DNA of 54,267 nt from a virus, in the IMG/VR virus record IMGVR_UViG_3300049893_000997, positions 1-54,267 of that record. One strand, 5' to 3'. Positions 42,201-50,279 of the stretch are shown in pieces. The notes beneath the pieces are model-generated. The model was not told where the DNA came from. It worked only from the letters and a program-made list of their open reading frames with translations, and searched no databases. Made by a program: the position numbers and the translations under genes. Within the stretch, counting starts at the first letter, position 1. Each line of letters starts with the position of its first letter.

Positions 42201-45200
42201 CATTCTTAGATCAAACATATAACCGCGGAGAAGGTTTTGGTTATACTCCGTCTCAAGGATGCGGATACAGAGTTTTTGCTCAATTTGATTTAGCATGTGA
42301 TGGAATGCATGGATTTTTAGCAAAACCATATGCTCCAGACATTTACTATACAAGCGATCCGATATCTACGTTATGGTCAAATATTACTAATTGCTCTCAT
42401 CATTATCCGGCCAGAGTGGGCACAAATGGTGATCTTGATCTTAAAACAACATTGTATTTAGTAACTGAGCAAAATGTTGATATTTTCAAAAAGCTAACCG
42501 ATAAAGGCTTAAAAGAAAAGAATCTGGAGTCTTCGTGTATCACTTTAAGTGATTTTACTTCTGTAAATAATCCATTTGGTATTTGTCCTGGAGAAAAAGT
42601 TTATACATACGGTTGTAACCTGGGCTCGGTCTTTTATGGATGTACCGCTTCTGGCGGGTATGGTCCAACAGAATATTTACAATGCACGGGCAATAGTTTA
42701 TGTAATACCTGTCCTACTGGATCTGCCAGCGGTGAAGTTACATGCTCTTGCGGTGCGGCAATTGGTTACGAAGGAAATTTAACCAGAAGAGTACCAGCAA
42801 ATTATCAACTAAATGAGTGTTTTTGTGAATGTAAAGATCCATCTTTAATTGCTGAGTATACACTTACCAGTACCGGCTTGGTTCTAGTATCCGGGGCTAG
42901 TGCGGCATGTGCAGAGGTTTATTGGGTTTCCACCGATAAAACAGGAATGGTTTTGATAAACTGTGTACCCCCACAGCCCTATCTTGGGAAAAAACTATTT
43001 ACTAATGTTGGTTCTACGGACTGGTATGATTGGAGTCATGGTGTTAATGGAGTTGTTAGTGGCGTTAAGTATGATCTAAATTATCCATTTCTTAATACTG
43101 AGGAGTGCAATAATCTCAGAAGATATCCATTTACTTCATTAACATCGTTCGGAAATAGTGCCACAAGAATAGATTGCACCAGTTCTGATTGTGCGTTTGA
43201 TAATAATGTATATTCAAAAACATGTGGCGATCCGATTTATTCTAGTGGAACATTTAATGGCGTTCGCGTTAGAAAGAAAAAGTGTCATCCAGAAGTTGCT
43301 ATTGTTAATAAGATCGAGTGCCTTGGCAATAGTTACAAACTTTATATTTCAAGAGAATATCATGAACATGATAGAACGTGGGAAGAAGTACTAACGGTTG
43401 GAGATAGTACTATTTGTTCGCCAGTTAATGCTGGTGCGTATCTATATAATTATGGTAGCGGGGTTTCAGGATGTCAACAAATTAACTATGCACTTTTAGC
43501 AGATACAGTTACTCCAGCCTCCGATTCTCCTTGTAGTATTCATCCATCTTCTGGAACATATGTGAATCAAGACTATCAATATAACTTATCATCATTTCCA
43601 TCCGGATCGCGTATCTGGAATTACTTTAATCTGTTTTATTCCAGTTCTTATCTACCAACGGTCAGTAATGGTAGACTGATCGCGTCGATGTCTAGAACAA
43701 GCGGCATTTTTAGTTGTAGCGGAACTCCATTGCCGATAATAAATAGCAGCACTATTTTTACAACCGGCGAATATAACACTCCTGTTGGCTTTAATGGCAT
43801 TTTTGCAACCAATAAAAAACATAGTTGCGTTCAAGATTCTACGGTTTGTGGTGGTGAATTGTGGTGTAACAAATTATTCTTTCCTAGACACAGTTACAAA
43901 ACTGGAACTAGAATTGCACCATTTGGATCTCCTTCTATTTGTACCAGAACAAATGAATTCAAAAATGCATTCAATTTAGACGGATATGAAGAGGGGGGCA
44001 GCACCATAGACGGAGGTAAAACTTTACTTGATGAGCAAAGATTAAGATTTTTTGATTGGTGCAATGATAGTTTAATACAGGAGTCTTTACAAGATATTGG
44101 AATCGATGATACATACATTATTGTTGAAGACTATCTCCCGTTGATAGGAGTTGTTCATCCAGGATGGAGATTTACTTCTGATACTAAAAGTTGTACATTT
44201 GGTGGAACTGGATGTATCGATATTTTACCAACGCATAGCAACAATTCTATATTAGCTGGAGTTCATCAGCCCAAAACTTTTGCGGATAATGGATTTGAAT
44301 CAATGGGATATTATCTCGATAAGTTTGGTGCATCTTATGCTAATTCAGGATTGGTACGAGCGAGTGGATCGGATCAGTGCTTATTTAATCCATTTAAGAT
44401 TCTCATCGACGTAGAATGTTCATTAAATAGGATAGCTAGGAGAGATTTTCCATCAGATTCACCAACATATTTACACGGTGTTCAATCATGGTCGCCGGGT
44501 GCGTGTTTGGGTATGCTTGGTGATCCTCCGTGTTCGTGCGGCGACACAAACTGTGCATCTGCCTCTATTATGAAACAAGGGGAATGTGTCGGATTTCAGT
44601 TAACATCATACGATGCCACACTTGCCAGCGGAACATATTGGTATTGTCCAAGTGGAGCGTCATGTAGCGGGTGTTCTCTGAATGGGTGCGTGGAGCAAAA
44701 TGGTCAATATATACAGCTTGGTACTCCAGTAGGAAAATACTTTCATCCATCAGTTTTAGAATCTTTTACGCCAGTGGGAGTATTGTCTTCTACTCCTCAA
44801 ATATGTTATTGTTCCAGCGGCAGCGGCACGACCTCCGGTGTTTATACTTATGCCACAGCGGTTCCCTCCGGTCAAGTATGGAAAAAGAATACATGTGATG
44901 GCAAATTATATCAAGTAAGTACTTCTGGATTAACATATGTGCGTAGATTCACATGCACCAGTAATCAATACCTAGCAAAAGGACCGGCACAGGCAGCGAG
45001 TGCCAATCAAGGTTCACAATGTCAATGTGAATCTAATATTGCTGATGGAATCTGTGATTCTCAATATAGATGCATAGATTTTACTAGTTGTTCATGCCAG
45101 CCGGTCGGCATAGCATCGCAATTGGTGCCCACTATCTCCACAATGGGAACAGGAGGTAGTGGAATATGGTGGTCCACAGACTGTGGGTGCGAAGGCACAC

Positions 45201-45262
45201 CAAAAGCTGCTAGGGAATGCTCTCAGGATTCATTGATTGAGTGGGAGATTACAGAGAGTTAA
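39239..45262 (+). CDS. Giant cysteine-rich tail-tip protein
   Basis: This 2007-residue protein is the last gene of the rightward operon. I count about 93 cysteines, spread from the N-terminus (KCYECGKQCINVEFC) to the end (GICDSQYRCIDFTSCSCQPV). They include CxC, CxxC and CC pairs. Tyr, Ser, Gly and Asn are also frequent and β-structure dominates. No catalytic motif is recognised. Its place after the hub-like proteins fits a tail spike, tip or receptor-binding protein. The cysteines could bind many metal ions or form disulfides after release from the reducing cytoplasm. ATG 39239 has a TAGGAA RBS. The stop at 45262 touches the end of the leftward operon. Confidence 0.7.
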   Translation: MAFINKTTDPKCYECGKQCINVEFCSAGASYDLDDVGTQGVSLSRNIRVSIKANPEFWGFSGVLISGWATYSNGYYDYFDGFDEDHQSTKVCNSVTYGPFLNEQRPDVFYRSVYDPDTGLTSHYGSDGSLESSGIGRGGAEVYLVNRAKSLVKSVSADNKSCLSSDPTQSFRRFPENFGWGNKINFNTKIFKNLSGAWRLTSLENCHAASNLYDPPGYLVDCSGNEKQNISSQENRYGYYEPSRVRASGSSSYYKYSSGCYPDGAVAGRYAGYFPDSSSIFRSNASSPFVQARLSYGSLDNPIAASGLRNGMTIGIKNDVSGIVNNVYVIFDVVHSSTYTSVKFVGTSTGNISSALPTGDFSLNVGKSGHWVAFDTYDPQTCCGLSAYGISDTNKQFGNENNYHTDFRRVFNNPKNLLQSNRDRNWRYNYHLFDPIAYITGVSSTSGRLDFTYVSTSGGYGVLKNVSGIIVASGSGYPAFDKELSYYGNFFETDKYDALMRLDQAINRGKSNNATCYSKHATLEVFPDCITQYDKYNDCDNVEQYITNQVPRLAFVYRGCDFNDDCSFDSSGLPLGGWKNQGGVPTGINDLKRQLAGQEIHMFINLADAWGGRKALNPCRCDCNGSIPGYAEPDHVTIRSPITFPSFPNFDLNPTIYGCQDPRYQITHKRLELGGSIPSTGICDAFPTSSNACLPKQPYVTYGYIMNLCGKQSKNRRDVISEAFAKLHQDKTYTNANPTGNITEPMYWNIVAPSALPFGGRLWSSGTTARDDSGGTFIQVAGSGYGFWGVSDTNKQVVAPYFCTQQGRSICCESTGTFVDFSLSGTLSRVLGTSNGWPTSSTPFLIEFEVEDTCGGCVSTRMNPTSLNLEIQGLSTDFVWQQSTTRYGHNYCTYGTSTSTAKAKVEKPGFTCSSGFDTSICGTGDNFGAIYGNYYTGNTCSCVNGLNVTLSPVLASGTNDVIIGWTSNSIGGAAGLTELSGCNDLTSAFLDQTYNRGEGFGYTPSQGCGYRVFAQFDLACDGMHGFLAKPYAPDIYYTSDPISTLWSNITNCSHHYPARVGTNGDLDLKTTLYLVTEQNVDIFKKLTDKGLKEKNLESSCITLSDFTSVNNPFGICPGEKVYTYGCNLGSVFYGCTASGGYGPTEYLQCTGNSLCNTCPTGSASGEVTCSCGAAIGYEGNLTRRVPANYQLNECFCECKDPSLIAEYTLTSTGLVLVSGASAACAEVYWVSTDKTGMVLINCVPPQPYLGKKLFTNVGSTDWYDWSHGVNGVVSGVKYDLNYPFLNTEECNNLRRYPFTSLTSFGNSATRIDCTSSDCAFDNNVYSKTCGDPIYSSGTFNGVRVRKKKCHPEVAIVNKIECLGNSYKLYISREYHEHDRTWEEVLTVGDSTICSPVNAGAYLYNYGSGVSGCQQINYALLADTVTPASDSPCSIHPSSGTYVNQDYQYNLSSFPSGSRIWNYFNLFYSSSYLPTVSNGRLIASMSRTSGIFSCSGTPLPIINSSTIFTTGEYNTPVGFNGIFATNKKHSCVQDSTVCGGELWCNKLFFPRHSYKTGTRIAPFGSPSICTRTNEFKNAFNLDGYEEGGSTIDGGKTLLDEQRLRFFDWCNDSLIQESLQDIGIDDTYIIVEDYLPLIGVVHPGWRFTSDTKSCTFGGTGCIDILPTHSNNSILAGVHQPKTFADNGFESMGYYLDKFGASYANSGLVRASGSDQCLFNPFKILIDVECSLNRIARRDFPSDSPTYLHGVQSWSPGACLGMLGDPPCSCGDTNCASASIMKQGECVGFQLTSYDATLASGTYWYCPSGASCSGCSLNGCVEQNGQYIQLGTPVGKYFHPSVLESFTPVGVLSSTPQICYCSSGSGTTSGVYTYATAVPSGQVWKKNTCDGKLYQVSTSGLTYVRRFTCTSNQYLAKGPAQAASANQGSQCQCESNIADGICDSQYRCIDFTSCSCQPVGIASQLVPTISTMGTGGSGIWWSTDCGCEGTPKAARECSQDSLIEWEITES

Positions 45263-45691
45263 TTACCACTTGCCAATTGGGCAGCTAGAACTAGCCCATT
45301 TTGTTTTAACTTCAAGAAAGCATCCGCATTGGGCACAACGACTATTGTTTTCCACAATAAATGGACACTCGTTGCATATTTTGAGACGTTGTTCTTGAAT
45401 TTCTGATGTAACATGAGCCATTCCATTTGCAACATGTTTTGCGGCGGATTTAATAAAATTCCCAGCCATTTGCATTTTGCTAGGAAGTTGTGGCTCTTCT
45501 TTTGCTGGCTCAACTGATTCAATCGACTGTTTTTTGCAGTCGTTTGGATTCTGTTTTGGTCCACGACACTCTTCCCATAAATTAAAGTAGCCGGTGTGAC
45601 TTTGGCATAATTTATGTAAATGGGCAGATTTTTCTATTCCGTGTCTAACACAGAATCCAGCCATTGGGCATTCGCATGGAGTTTTATTCAT
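45263..45691 (-). CDS. Small cysteine-rich (zinc-binding) protein
   Basis: This 142-residue protein is the last gene of the leftward operon. The N-terminal part has PCECPMAGFCVRHGIEKSAH and LCQSHTGYFNLWEECRG. The C-terminal part has LKICNECPFIVENNSRCAQC, then GCFLEVKTKWASSSCPIGKW. The final 'RL.IC..CP.f....RC..CGCfl..Kt.w....CP.GKW' is a recurrent phage signature of unknown function, often found near glycosyltransferase or sugar genes. Two zinc-ribbon-like sites joined by a Pro/Lys/Glu linker are likely. Its start overlaps the end of the next gene upstream by eight bases. Confidence 0.7.
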   Translation of the reverse strand: MNKTPCECPMAGFCVRHGIEKSAHLHKLCQSHTGYFNLWEECRGPKQNPNDCKKQSIESVEPAKEEPQLPSKMQMAGNFIKSAAKHVANGMAHVTSEIQEQRLKICNECPFIVENNSRCAQCGCFLEVKTKWASSSCPIGKW

Positions 45692-45914
45692 GAATTCCGG
45701 CCAAATTTTGGTAAGTACCTATACCAAGAAGCATAGCATCGAGATAGTCCCTATCTAATGCCAAGAAATGTATATGCCCGGCCATTTCGTGTCTAATGAT
45801 GGGAGATTCCCAGTTCATTTGCTCTAGATCGTGCTGGGAGATATCTTGTTCGATAATCTCACTAAACATCACTTTATTGTTATCTTTTTTGAAGATGAGT
45901 CTATAGTATTTCAT
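45684..45914 (-). CDS. Small hypothetical protein
   Basis: This 76-residue protein is not recognised. It begins MKYYRLIFKKDNNKVMFSEI and ends with HEMAGHIHFLALDRDYLDAM and a short helix. The HEMAGHIH text resembles an HExxH, but the spacing (H-E-M-A-G-H) is one residue too long for a zincin. The RBS at ATG 45914 is weak. It lies in the operon between a hairpin and the cysteine-rich gene and overlaps the latter. Confidence 0.5.
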   Translation of the reverse strand: MKYYRLIFKKDNNKVMFSEIIEQDISQHDLEQMNWESPIIRHEMAGHIHFLALDRDYLDAMLLGIGTYQNLAGIHE

Positions 45915-45934
45915 TTTTCATATAGATAGTAGCC

Positions 45935-45956
45935 GGGGCCAGAATTATCTGGCCCC
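45935..45956. repeat. Intergenic hairpin (perfect 9-base stem)
   Basis: GGGGCCAGA and TCTGGCCCC enclose a four-base loop in the 56-base gap between two leftward genes. No T run follows on either strand, so it is more likely an RNA processing or stability element than a terminator. Confidence 0.55.
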
Positions 45957-45970
45957 AGCCATATCCTATT

Positions 45971-46330
45971 TCAGTCTTCCTTGCCAGTTTCCTTGTTATA
46001 TTTTCTCCAAGGCTTCCAATTTCCCTCTTCGTCCTTGCTCTTTGGGAATAGACCACCACCTTTCTTGTTTTGGCCGAATACTCGCTTCGCGTAATTACAT
46101 TCCGGTTTGCTCTGATCATAACAAACCATCTCGTAATACTCGTTGTCCTCTTTGTCTGTTCTAACGTTTACGCGAACCTTATCGGATGTTTGACCATTCC
46201 TAACGCAGACGCAGTCATCAAATAATTCCTGCATATGGTATAAGAACTTGAATACATCGGAATCTGATTCACATTCATTCGATACAACAATATCTCGACC
46301 ACCAAGTTTTACTGAATATTCTACTCTCAT
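45971..46330 (-). CDS. Conserved recombination-linked protein with degenerate zinc ribbon
   Basis: I start this at ATG 46330, which overlaps the previous stop (TAATG), rather than at an in-frame ATG at 46342; this gives 119 residues. The pattern 'v...LGGrdi.v....d..d.fk.l...qelf.d......v....r...dney.e..c......kr.fGqnkkgg.LFPK..d..GnWkpw.kynketGKe' matches a phage family usually encoded next to single-strand annealing proteins. Typical members carry a CxxC...CxxC ribbon in the middle. Here only scattered cysteines remain (CVCVRNG, MVCYDQSKPEC), so zinc binding may be altered. Function is unknown; the link to recombination comes from context. Confidence 0.62.
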   Translation of the reverse strand: MRVEYSVKLGGRDIVVSNECESDSDVFKFLYHMQELFDDCVCVRNGQTSDKVRVNVRTDKEDNEYYEMVCYDQSKPECNYAKRVFGQNKKGGGLFPKSKDEEGNWKPWRKYNKETGKED

Positions 46331-47022
46331 TATTGATTCCAATCTTCTTTATAGCCTTGTAAATCTTTACCTAAGTTATGGTCGCCACGCTTGACCTTAT
46401 TAATTAGATCAATCATTTTAGCGGCCACATCACGCTTTACTTCGTACACACTATTATAGACTCGTTCGCCCGAATTGATAAACTTCACGACATCAATATT
46501 CAATTTCTTGCAATTAACATCGATATACTTAATCTGCTCAGGCTTGATACGCTCGTCCATTTGGTTTGGTTGTTGTCCCAAAAATTGGGATACATCCTTT
46601 TTGCACAATTCTTCTGCTGCCACAACCCTCAACTTTAGAGCTTTTCTTAATGCTCTGCCCTCGGCTTTTGTGGATGCTGTGGCTGGGGCGTGGACCGCAA
46701 ACATGTCGTCAGTATTACCAGCCCAAACATCAGCCACATCAGCATAGGTCTTTACGTAGGAGCTTCCATCTGGGTTTCTGATCAAAAACTGTACCTCATA
46801 GACCACGGTGGTCTTGCCTATCGGATCGTTTGTTTCTAGACGGTCCACTTTAATTGGTTTACTGGAAATAATCTCTCCAATAAGCATTTCTGCCACTCTA
46901 CGTAATCCGGCGGTTAGCGGATTACCATCTATCAATTCTTTGTCTGTGAAAAAAGTCATTGCATAGTCGCTCCATTCTGGAGACAATATGCTTGGAACTT
47001 TAGATTCTTCTGGTTTGTCCAT
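46330..47022 (-). CDS. Probable single-strand annealing protein (Rad52/ERF-like)
   Basis: This 230-residue protein pairs with the family encoded just downstream. The N-terminal 150 residues have the α/β layout of Rad52-superfamily annealing proteins: NPLTAGLRRVAEMLIGEIIS, then TTVVYEVQFLIRNPDGSSYV, ADVADVWAGNTDDMFAVHAP and the helix STKAEGRALRKALKLRVVAA. The 'ADV...T......ATA.TkAegRalRkaL.l' segment recalls the conserved helical region of such proteins. A linker with QFLGQQPNQ and a helical tail follow. It would anneal single strands bound by the SSB-like protein at 53105. ATG 47022 has a GAGGT RBS. The assignment rests on recall of pattern and context. Confidence 0.5.
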   Translation of the reverse strand: MDKPEESKVPSILSPEWSDYAMTFFTDKELIDGNPLTAGLRRVAEMLIGEIISSKPIKVDRLETNDPIGKTTVVYEVQFLIRNPDGSSYVKTYADVADVWAGNTDDMFAVHAPATASTKAEGRALRKALKLRVVAAEELCKKDVSQFLGQQPNQMDERIKPEQIKYIDVNCKKLNIDVVKFINSGERVYNSVYEVKRDVAAKMIDLINKVKRGDHNLGKDLQGYKEDWNQ

Positions 47023-47827
47023 CTTTTACCTCAATTTCTATCAATCGGTTTTTTGATTCCGGAAACTTTGTTTTAATAGAATCTATCTCCTGCATCACCA
47101 ATGATAGCAGATGATTCATCTTTGTCAAGGAGATGCTTTTATCGATTTGACGAATCCTAATCAATACATATCCATTATTCAACAATATACCCTGTTTTGC
47201 TGTATCAGCAGATCTTTGTTTTGCTAGTTTTTCCTCGCCCCATATGGGCATAAAATGTCCGGGGCCATCGATCTCAATAGCAGTTTTAATTTCTGGTAAG
47301 AAAAGGTCAACTTCTAAAGTATTACCAAAAACAAGGTCAGTTTTATGAAATTCAACAGTATATCCGGCTTTCATTAATCCGTTATGAAGATGTCTTTCGG
47401 TTTTTGATCCCAATTTGCTAGCATTACGAACGCTTTCTAGGGCCATACTCCTAATCTCTGCTTGTTTTGCCTTGCCAAGAGAATCCCAGTTTTTTTTGCT
47501 AATTTCTGATATCTTCTGTTTATCTTCATTAGAAAGGTTATGATACGCTTTGGATCGTGCGGCACCTATTTTTTCTTTGTGTTCATTGTCTAGTTTCTTA
47601 CCTTCTGTTGGGTGTTTAGCCCTGCCATTTTCTAGAGCTAATCTCTGTGCTTCAGAATAGTCTCTTTTATAGTATCCGTCGTCGTCGTGTAAGACTCTAC
47701 CAAGAAATTTCAAAGCTCTGAGAATCTTAGTTGAATAGGTGTTTAAAGATTCTGCTATTTCGTAGCTACTAGCACCATCTTTATACATTTGCAGTATTTT
47801 GTCTTTATTTTTTAAAGCGAATTCCAT
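47000..47827 (-). CDS. Homing-type endonuclease: HTH, NUMOD3-like and PD-(D/E)XK domains
   Basis: This 275-residue protein starts with a helix-turn-helix (LQMYKDGASSYEIAESLNTY). A middle part with KLDNEHKEKIGAARSKAYHN and NKLSNEDKQKISEISKKNW-like text resembles NUMOD3 DNA-binding modules of homing enzymes. The C-terminal nuclease core of the Vsr/DUF559 type has EVDLFLPEIKTAIEIDGPGH and then a helix and strand (GYVLIRIRQIDK). The D and E-x-D residues fit a PD-(D/E)XK active site. The combination suggests a mobile homing endonuclease inserted in the operon. It overlaps both neighbours, so it is well integrated into the operon. Confidence 0.75.
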   Translation of the reverse strand: MEFALKNKDKILQMYKDGASSYEIAESLNTYSTKILRALKFLGRVLHDDDGYYKRDYSEAQRLALENGRAKHPTEGKKLDNEHKEKIGAARSKAYHNLSNEDKQKISEISKKNWDSLGKAKQAEIRSMALESVRNASKLGSKTERHLHNGLMKAGYTVEFHKTDLVFGNTLEVDLFLPEIKTAIEIDGPGHFMPIWGEEKLAKQRSADTAKQGILLNNGYVLIRIRQIDKSISLTKMNHLLSLVMQEIDSIKTKFPESKNRLIEIEVKDGQTRRI

Positions 47828-48267
47828 ATATCCTCCAGATTAAAATTATCGAGTATTGCGTCTACTTTGCGGCTACATGTTCTTTGTATTATATCTGCGT
47901 GGTCTTGTGATCTTGCTATAAGAAATAGGTCTGGGTTGTTCAGTATTGAATAAATTTCATCATAAAAGATCGGTTGAAACATCCAATCAAGATCGTATAA
48001 ATAGAGGACTTTTTTGGAATTATTTGTACATCCTAGCATACGATTTGCCAAATTAAGAGTATGTGCTATTATGAGTCCATTATGGAATGAATCCATATCA
48101 TACGGGGCATAAACAGCGGTGTTGATTTGTGTAAATGGCATGGTTTGATCCAATGTGACAAAGCATACCTCCTCGTTTGACTGCTCACAGAAACGATTTA
48201 CTTGAGTTATTGCCTCATAGTTGAATTGAGAGTATGAGACGTTTTCTAGACATATCATTGTTTTCAT
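47812..48267 (-). CDS. Hypothetical protein of the sugar-transfer cluster
   Basis: This 151-residue α/β protein is one I cannot name. Features are VYAPYDMDSFHNGLIIAHTL, then KKVLYLYDLDWMFQPIFYDE, and LFLIARSQDHADIIQ. This layout recurs in phage glycosyltransferase clusters and resembles the N-terminal Rossmann half of a GT-B enzyme without the donor-binding half. It may work with the GT-B-like protein encoded immediately upstream, with which it is coupled (ATGA). A separate role in sugar-nucleotide or host-surface recognition is possible. Confidence 0.5.
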   Translation of the reverse strand: MKTMICLENVSYSQFNYEAITQVNRFCEQSNEEVCFVTLDQTMPFTQINTAVYAPYDMDSFHNGLIIAHTLNLANRMLGCTNNSKKVLYLYDLDWMFQPIFYDEIYSILNNPDLFLIARSQDHADIIQRTCSRKVDAILDNFNLEDIWNSL

Positions 48268-49040
48268 TGTGACAATAGCCTTTGCTTTTTGATTTTTAGT
48301 ATTTCGTCAGCAATCTTAGTTAATCCTATAGTTTTGAATATCTTAGAAACGGCATCATATGATGTATATTTTTTCAGAATATCGGATTTAGAATATCCTT
48401 CTATATCATATCTAGTTCCATTTTCTATAGCGTCAAAAATTTGATCTTTACACCTTTGAGGATTCAGAGGGTCGTATAGTATTGGATTTCCATCAGATGC
48501 CACAATATCCATTAATCTGGTCGTATCAGAGTTTAAGCAGATAGATGCTTTTGCATAGCGATAATATTTACCATAATCTGCTGTGCTACACATGCCACAA
48601 TAACCGGCTATATTATGTGGCTGATGTGTGAAAAACTTAAACTGTATATCATTATTCAATATGAATTCTAGAACATCTCCAAATACCGCTGGAGATCCAA
48701 TGTATACCACATCAGAAGTAAACTTGGGGATATCGCGTTCGTGAACCACAGTGCTTCTTGGTTGAATAAACTTCCCGATGTAATTCTTAGACCCCTCATT
48801 TAACGAGAAGGAGTTTGATGTTTCCGTTTCGTTGATATTGATAGAAATTGCATTGTTTTTGATAGGAAACTCTTTGGCGTGTGGAATATTGTGCATGATG
48901 ATATCGGGACTAAATGTAGCAATATGTTCTTGTTTTAATTCACCAGAAGCAAATGCACATTCGTATTTACTTTCGGATAATACGCTTAATAAGGCTTCGA
49001 ATATTGGATCTTGTGAATATTTGTAACAAAGTATTTTCAT
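48264..49040 (-). CDS. Glycosyltransferase, GT-B fold (CgeB-like)
   Basis: This 258-residue protein has a two-domain Rossmann layout. The N-terminal half begins MKILCYKYSQDPIFEALLSV. The C-terminal half has DVVYIGSPAVFGDVLEFILN, FKFFTHQPHNIAGYCGMCST and DYGKYYRYAKASICLNSDTT with MDIVASDGNPILYD. The 'y...a...l......tr..divas.g.pily' segment is the donor-binding end found in GT4/CgeB-like enzymes. It is shorter than bacterial relatives. It overlaps its neighbours on both sides (ATGA and TAATG). Acceptor and sugar cannot be told. Confidence 0.68.
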   Translation of the reverse strand: MKILCYKYSQDPIFEALLSVLSESKYECAFASGELKQEHIATFSPDIIMHNIPHAKEFPIKNNAISININETETSNSFSLNEGSKNYIGKFIQPRSTVVHERDIPKFTSDVVYIGSPAVFGDVLEFILNNDIQFKFFTHQPHNIAGYCGMCSTADYGKYYRYAKASICLNSDTTRLMDIVASDGNPILYDPLNPQRCKDQIFDAIENGTRYDIEGYSKSDILKKYTSYDAVSKIFKTIGLTKIADEILKIKKQRLLSQ

Positions 49041-49720
49041 TATAGATCTTTCAGTGTTTGAACTTCTTGTGAACTTTTATAGATTACATGAATAGGAACT
49101 TTTTTATTTAGTGCATTTATGAAAGCGTCAAGATTATAGAATTTTTGCTGCTTATATTCGTTGATTAAACTACGAGCAGTTTCAAAATCATTTTTATGAA
49201 GAAAGAATATTTCTGACCATACATTGGGCAATCCATATGAAATATTTACTAGACGGTTATTTTCGTATAGTAATCCTAGATCATAGTTATTTTTTTTAAC
49301 ATTGTGACATATAGTATGTGAGCAATGTGTTAATGATGGACTGATAGCCGCTGTGCTAAAAATTCTGTCTCCATGTATTATGAATGTATTTTGATCAATA
49401 GACAGATTCAATGCAAAAATCCACGAATCTAAGGCACTAGAGTTTTTATAGTCTTTGTTTTCTGCAATTCTAATATTGGGATATTTTTTTTGACGAATAT
49501 GGGCTAATAATCTATCGTGTTCGAAACCAGATACCAAAATAATTTCGTTGTTTTTATAGATGGATTGAATAGTTTTTATTTGTTTATCGATGAGTAGATC
49601 ATGGTCTATGGGAGTAAGCGGAATATTTTTGTGGCCGCGTTTGTTTGGTTTTTGAGAGCAAAGTATAATGAATGAGAATCTTTCCTGCTCATTTGTTAGT
49701 GAATGAGGTTTACTTTTCAT
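49040..49720 (-). CDS. Nucleotidyltransferase or GT-A-like sugar enzyme
   Basis: I place the start at ATG 49720, an 11-base overlap with the upstream gene, because upstream in-frame ATGs would force much longer overlaps and the recognisable domain begins soon after; this gives 226 residues. The fold begins FSFIILCSQKPNKRGHKNIP with LTPIDHDLLIDKQIKTIQSI, the loop typical of nucleotidyltransferases (though the G.GtRl loop is degenerate), then EIILVSGFEHDRLL and NTFIIHGDRIFS, where the D may bind the nucleotide metal. It may activate a sugar or phosphate group, or be a glycosyltransferase of the GT-A kind. The degenerate loop leaves activity uncertain. Confidence 0.58.
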   Translation of the reverse strand: MKSKPHSLTNEQERFSFIILCSQKPNKRGHKNIPLTPIDHDLLIDKQIKTIQSIYKNNEIILVSGFEHDRLLAHIRQKKYPNIRIAENKDYKNSSALDSWIFALNLSIDQNTFIIHGDRIFSTAAISPSLTHCSHTICHNVKKNNYDLGLLYENNRLVNISYGLPNVWSEIFFLHKNDFETARSLINEYKQQKFYNLDAFINALNKKVPIHVIYKSSQEVQTLKDL

Positions 49721-50279
49721 CTTGAAAAACTGTACACACGCTCTTTGGTATATGCAGGCTTGCATAGTTATTGCCAACTATATTTAGTTTATTCTCTTCA
49801 CCAAGATGTCTAACCAGTTTATCGGTTGACCAAAATACAATTGGTAGATTTAACTGAGTACCCATAGCTCTGGATCTAACATAGCACCTGATATTATTTA
49901 GATGAAAATCACAATAGATAAATCCATTTAAATCTTCATTCAGCCAACTAAAATCTATTTCATCTAATGCATTTCGAAAAAGTGTTACATTTTCTGGTAA
50001 AATACAAAAAGCTGTTGAATCGCCATGTCTAATTAGATTCGATAAAACGATATTATCGGCGTTTGGTATAGATTCATAGAATTCAGGTATGTATTTAATA
50101 CTTGTATTTACATAAGACGCATAAGGCATTAGATACGTTGGTATGTTCTTTTGCAAACAGAAGTCAAATACATTTACATGTATCTTATATTTTGAAGATA
50201 CGCATCCATCGAGTAGTGAGTGGAACTTCTCGATAGATGGTTCAGATGTGAATTTGTAGTTAATTACTATAGTTTTCAT
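49710..50279 (-). CDS. Hypothetical protein of the sugar-transfer cluster
   Basis: This 189-residue protein is not recognised with confidence. It starts MKTIVINYKFTSEPSIEKFH and contains IYCDFHLNNIRCYVRSRAMG, then LPIVFWSTDKLVRHLG. The αβ pattern and DFH element recall GT-A-like or other nucleotide-sugar folds, but no complete motif is visible. Overlaps of 20 bases upstream and 11 bases downstream put it firmly in the operon with glycosyltransferases. Confidence 0.5.
   Translation of the reverse strand: MKTIVINYKFTSEPSIEKFHSLLDGCVSSKYKIHVNVFDFCLQKNIPTYLMPYASYVNTSIKYIPEFYESIPNADNIVLSNLIRHGDSTAFCILPENVTLFRNALDEIDFSWLNEDLNGFIYCDFHLNNIRCYVRSRAMGTQLNLPIVFWSTDKLVRHLGEENKLNIVGNNYASLHIPKSVCTVFQDEK

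Noticed and set aside
45259-45564. Leftward frame of 101 codons overlapping the small cysteine-rich gene
   Set aside because: The frame at 45263-45691 has the conserved cysteine signature and coupled start; this is its shadow.
45684-45914. HEMAGHIH as a zinc peptidase motif
   Set aside because: The spacing is H-E-x-x-x-H, not HExxH, and the 76-residue protein is too small for a zincin fold.
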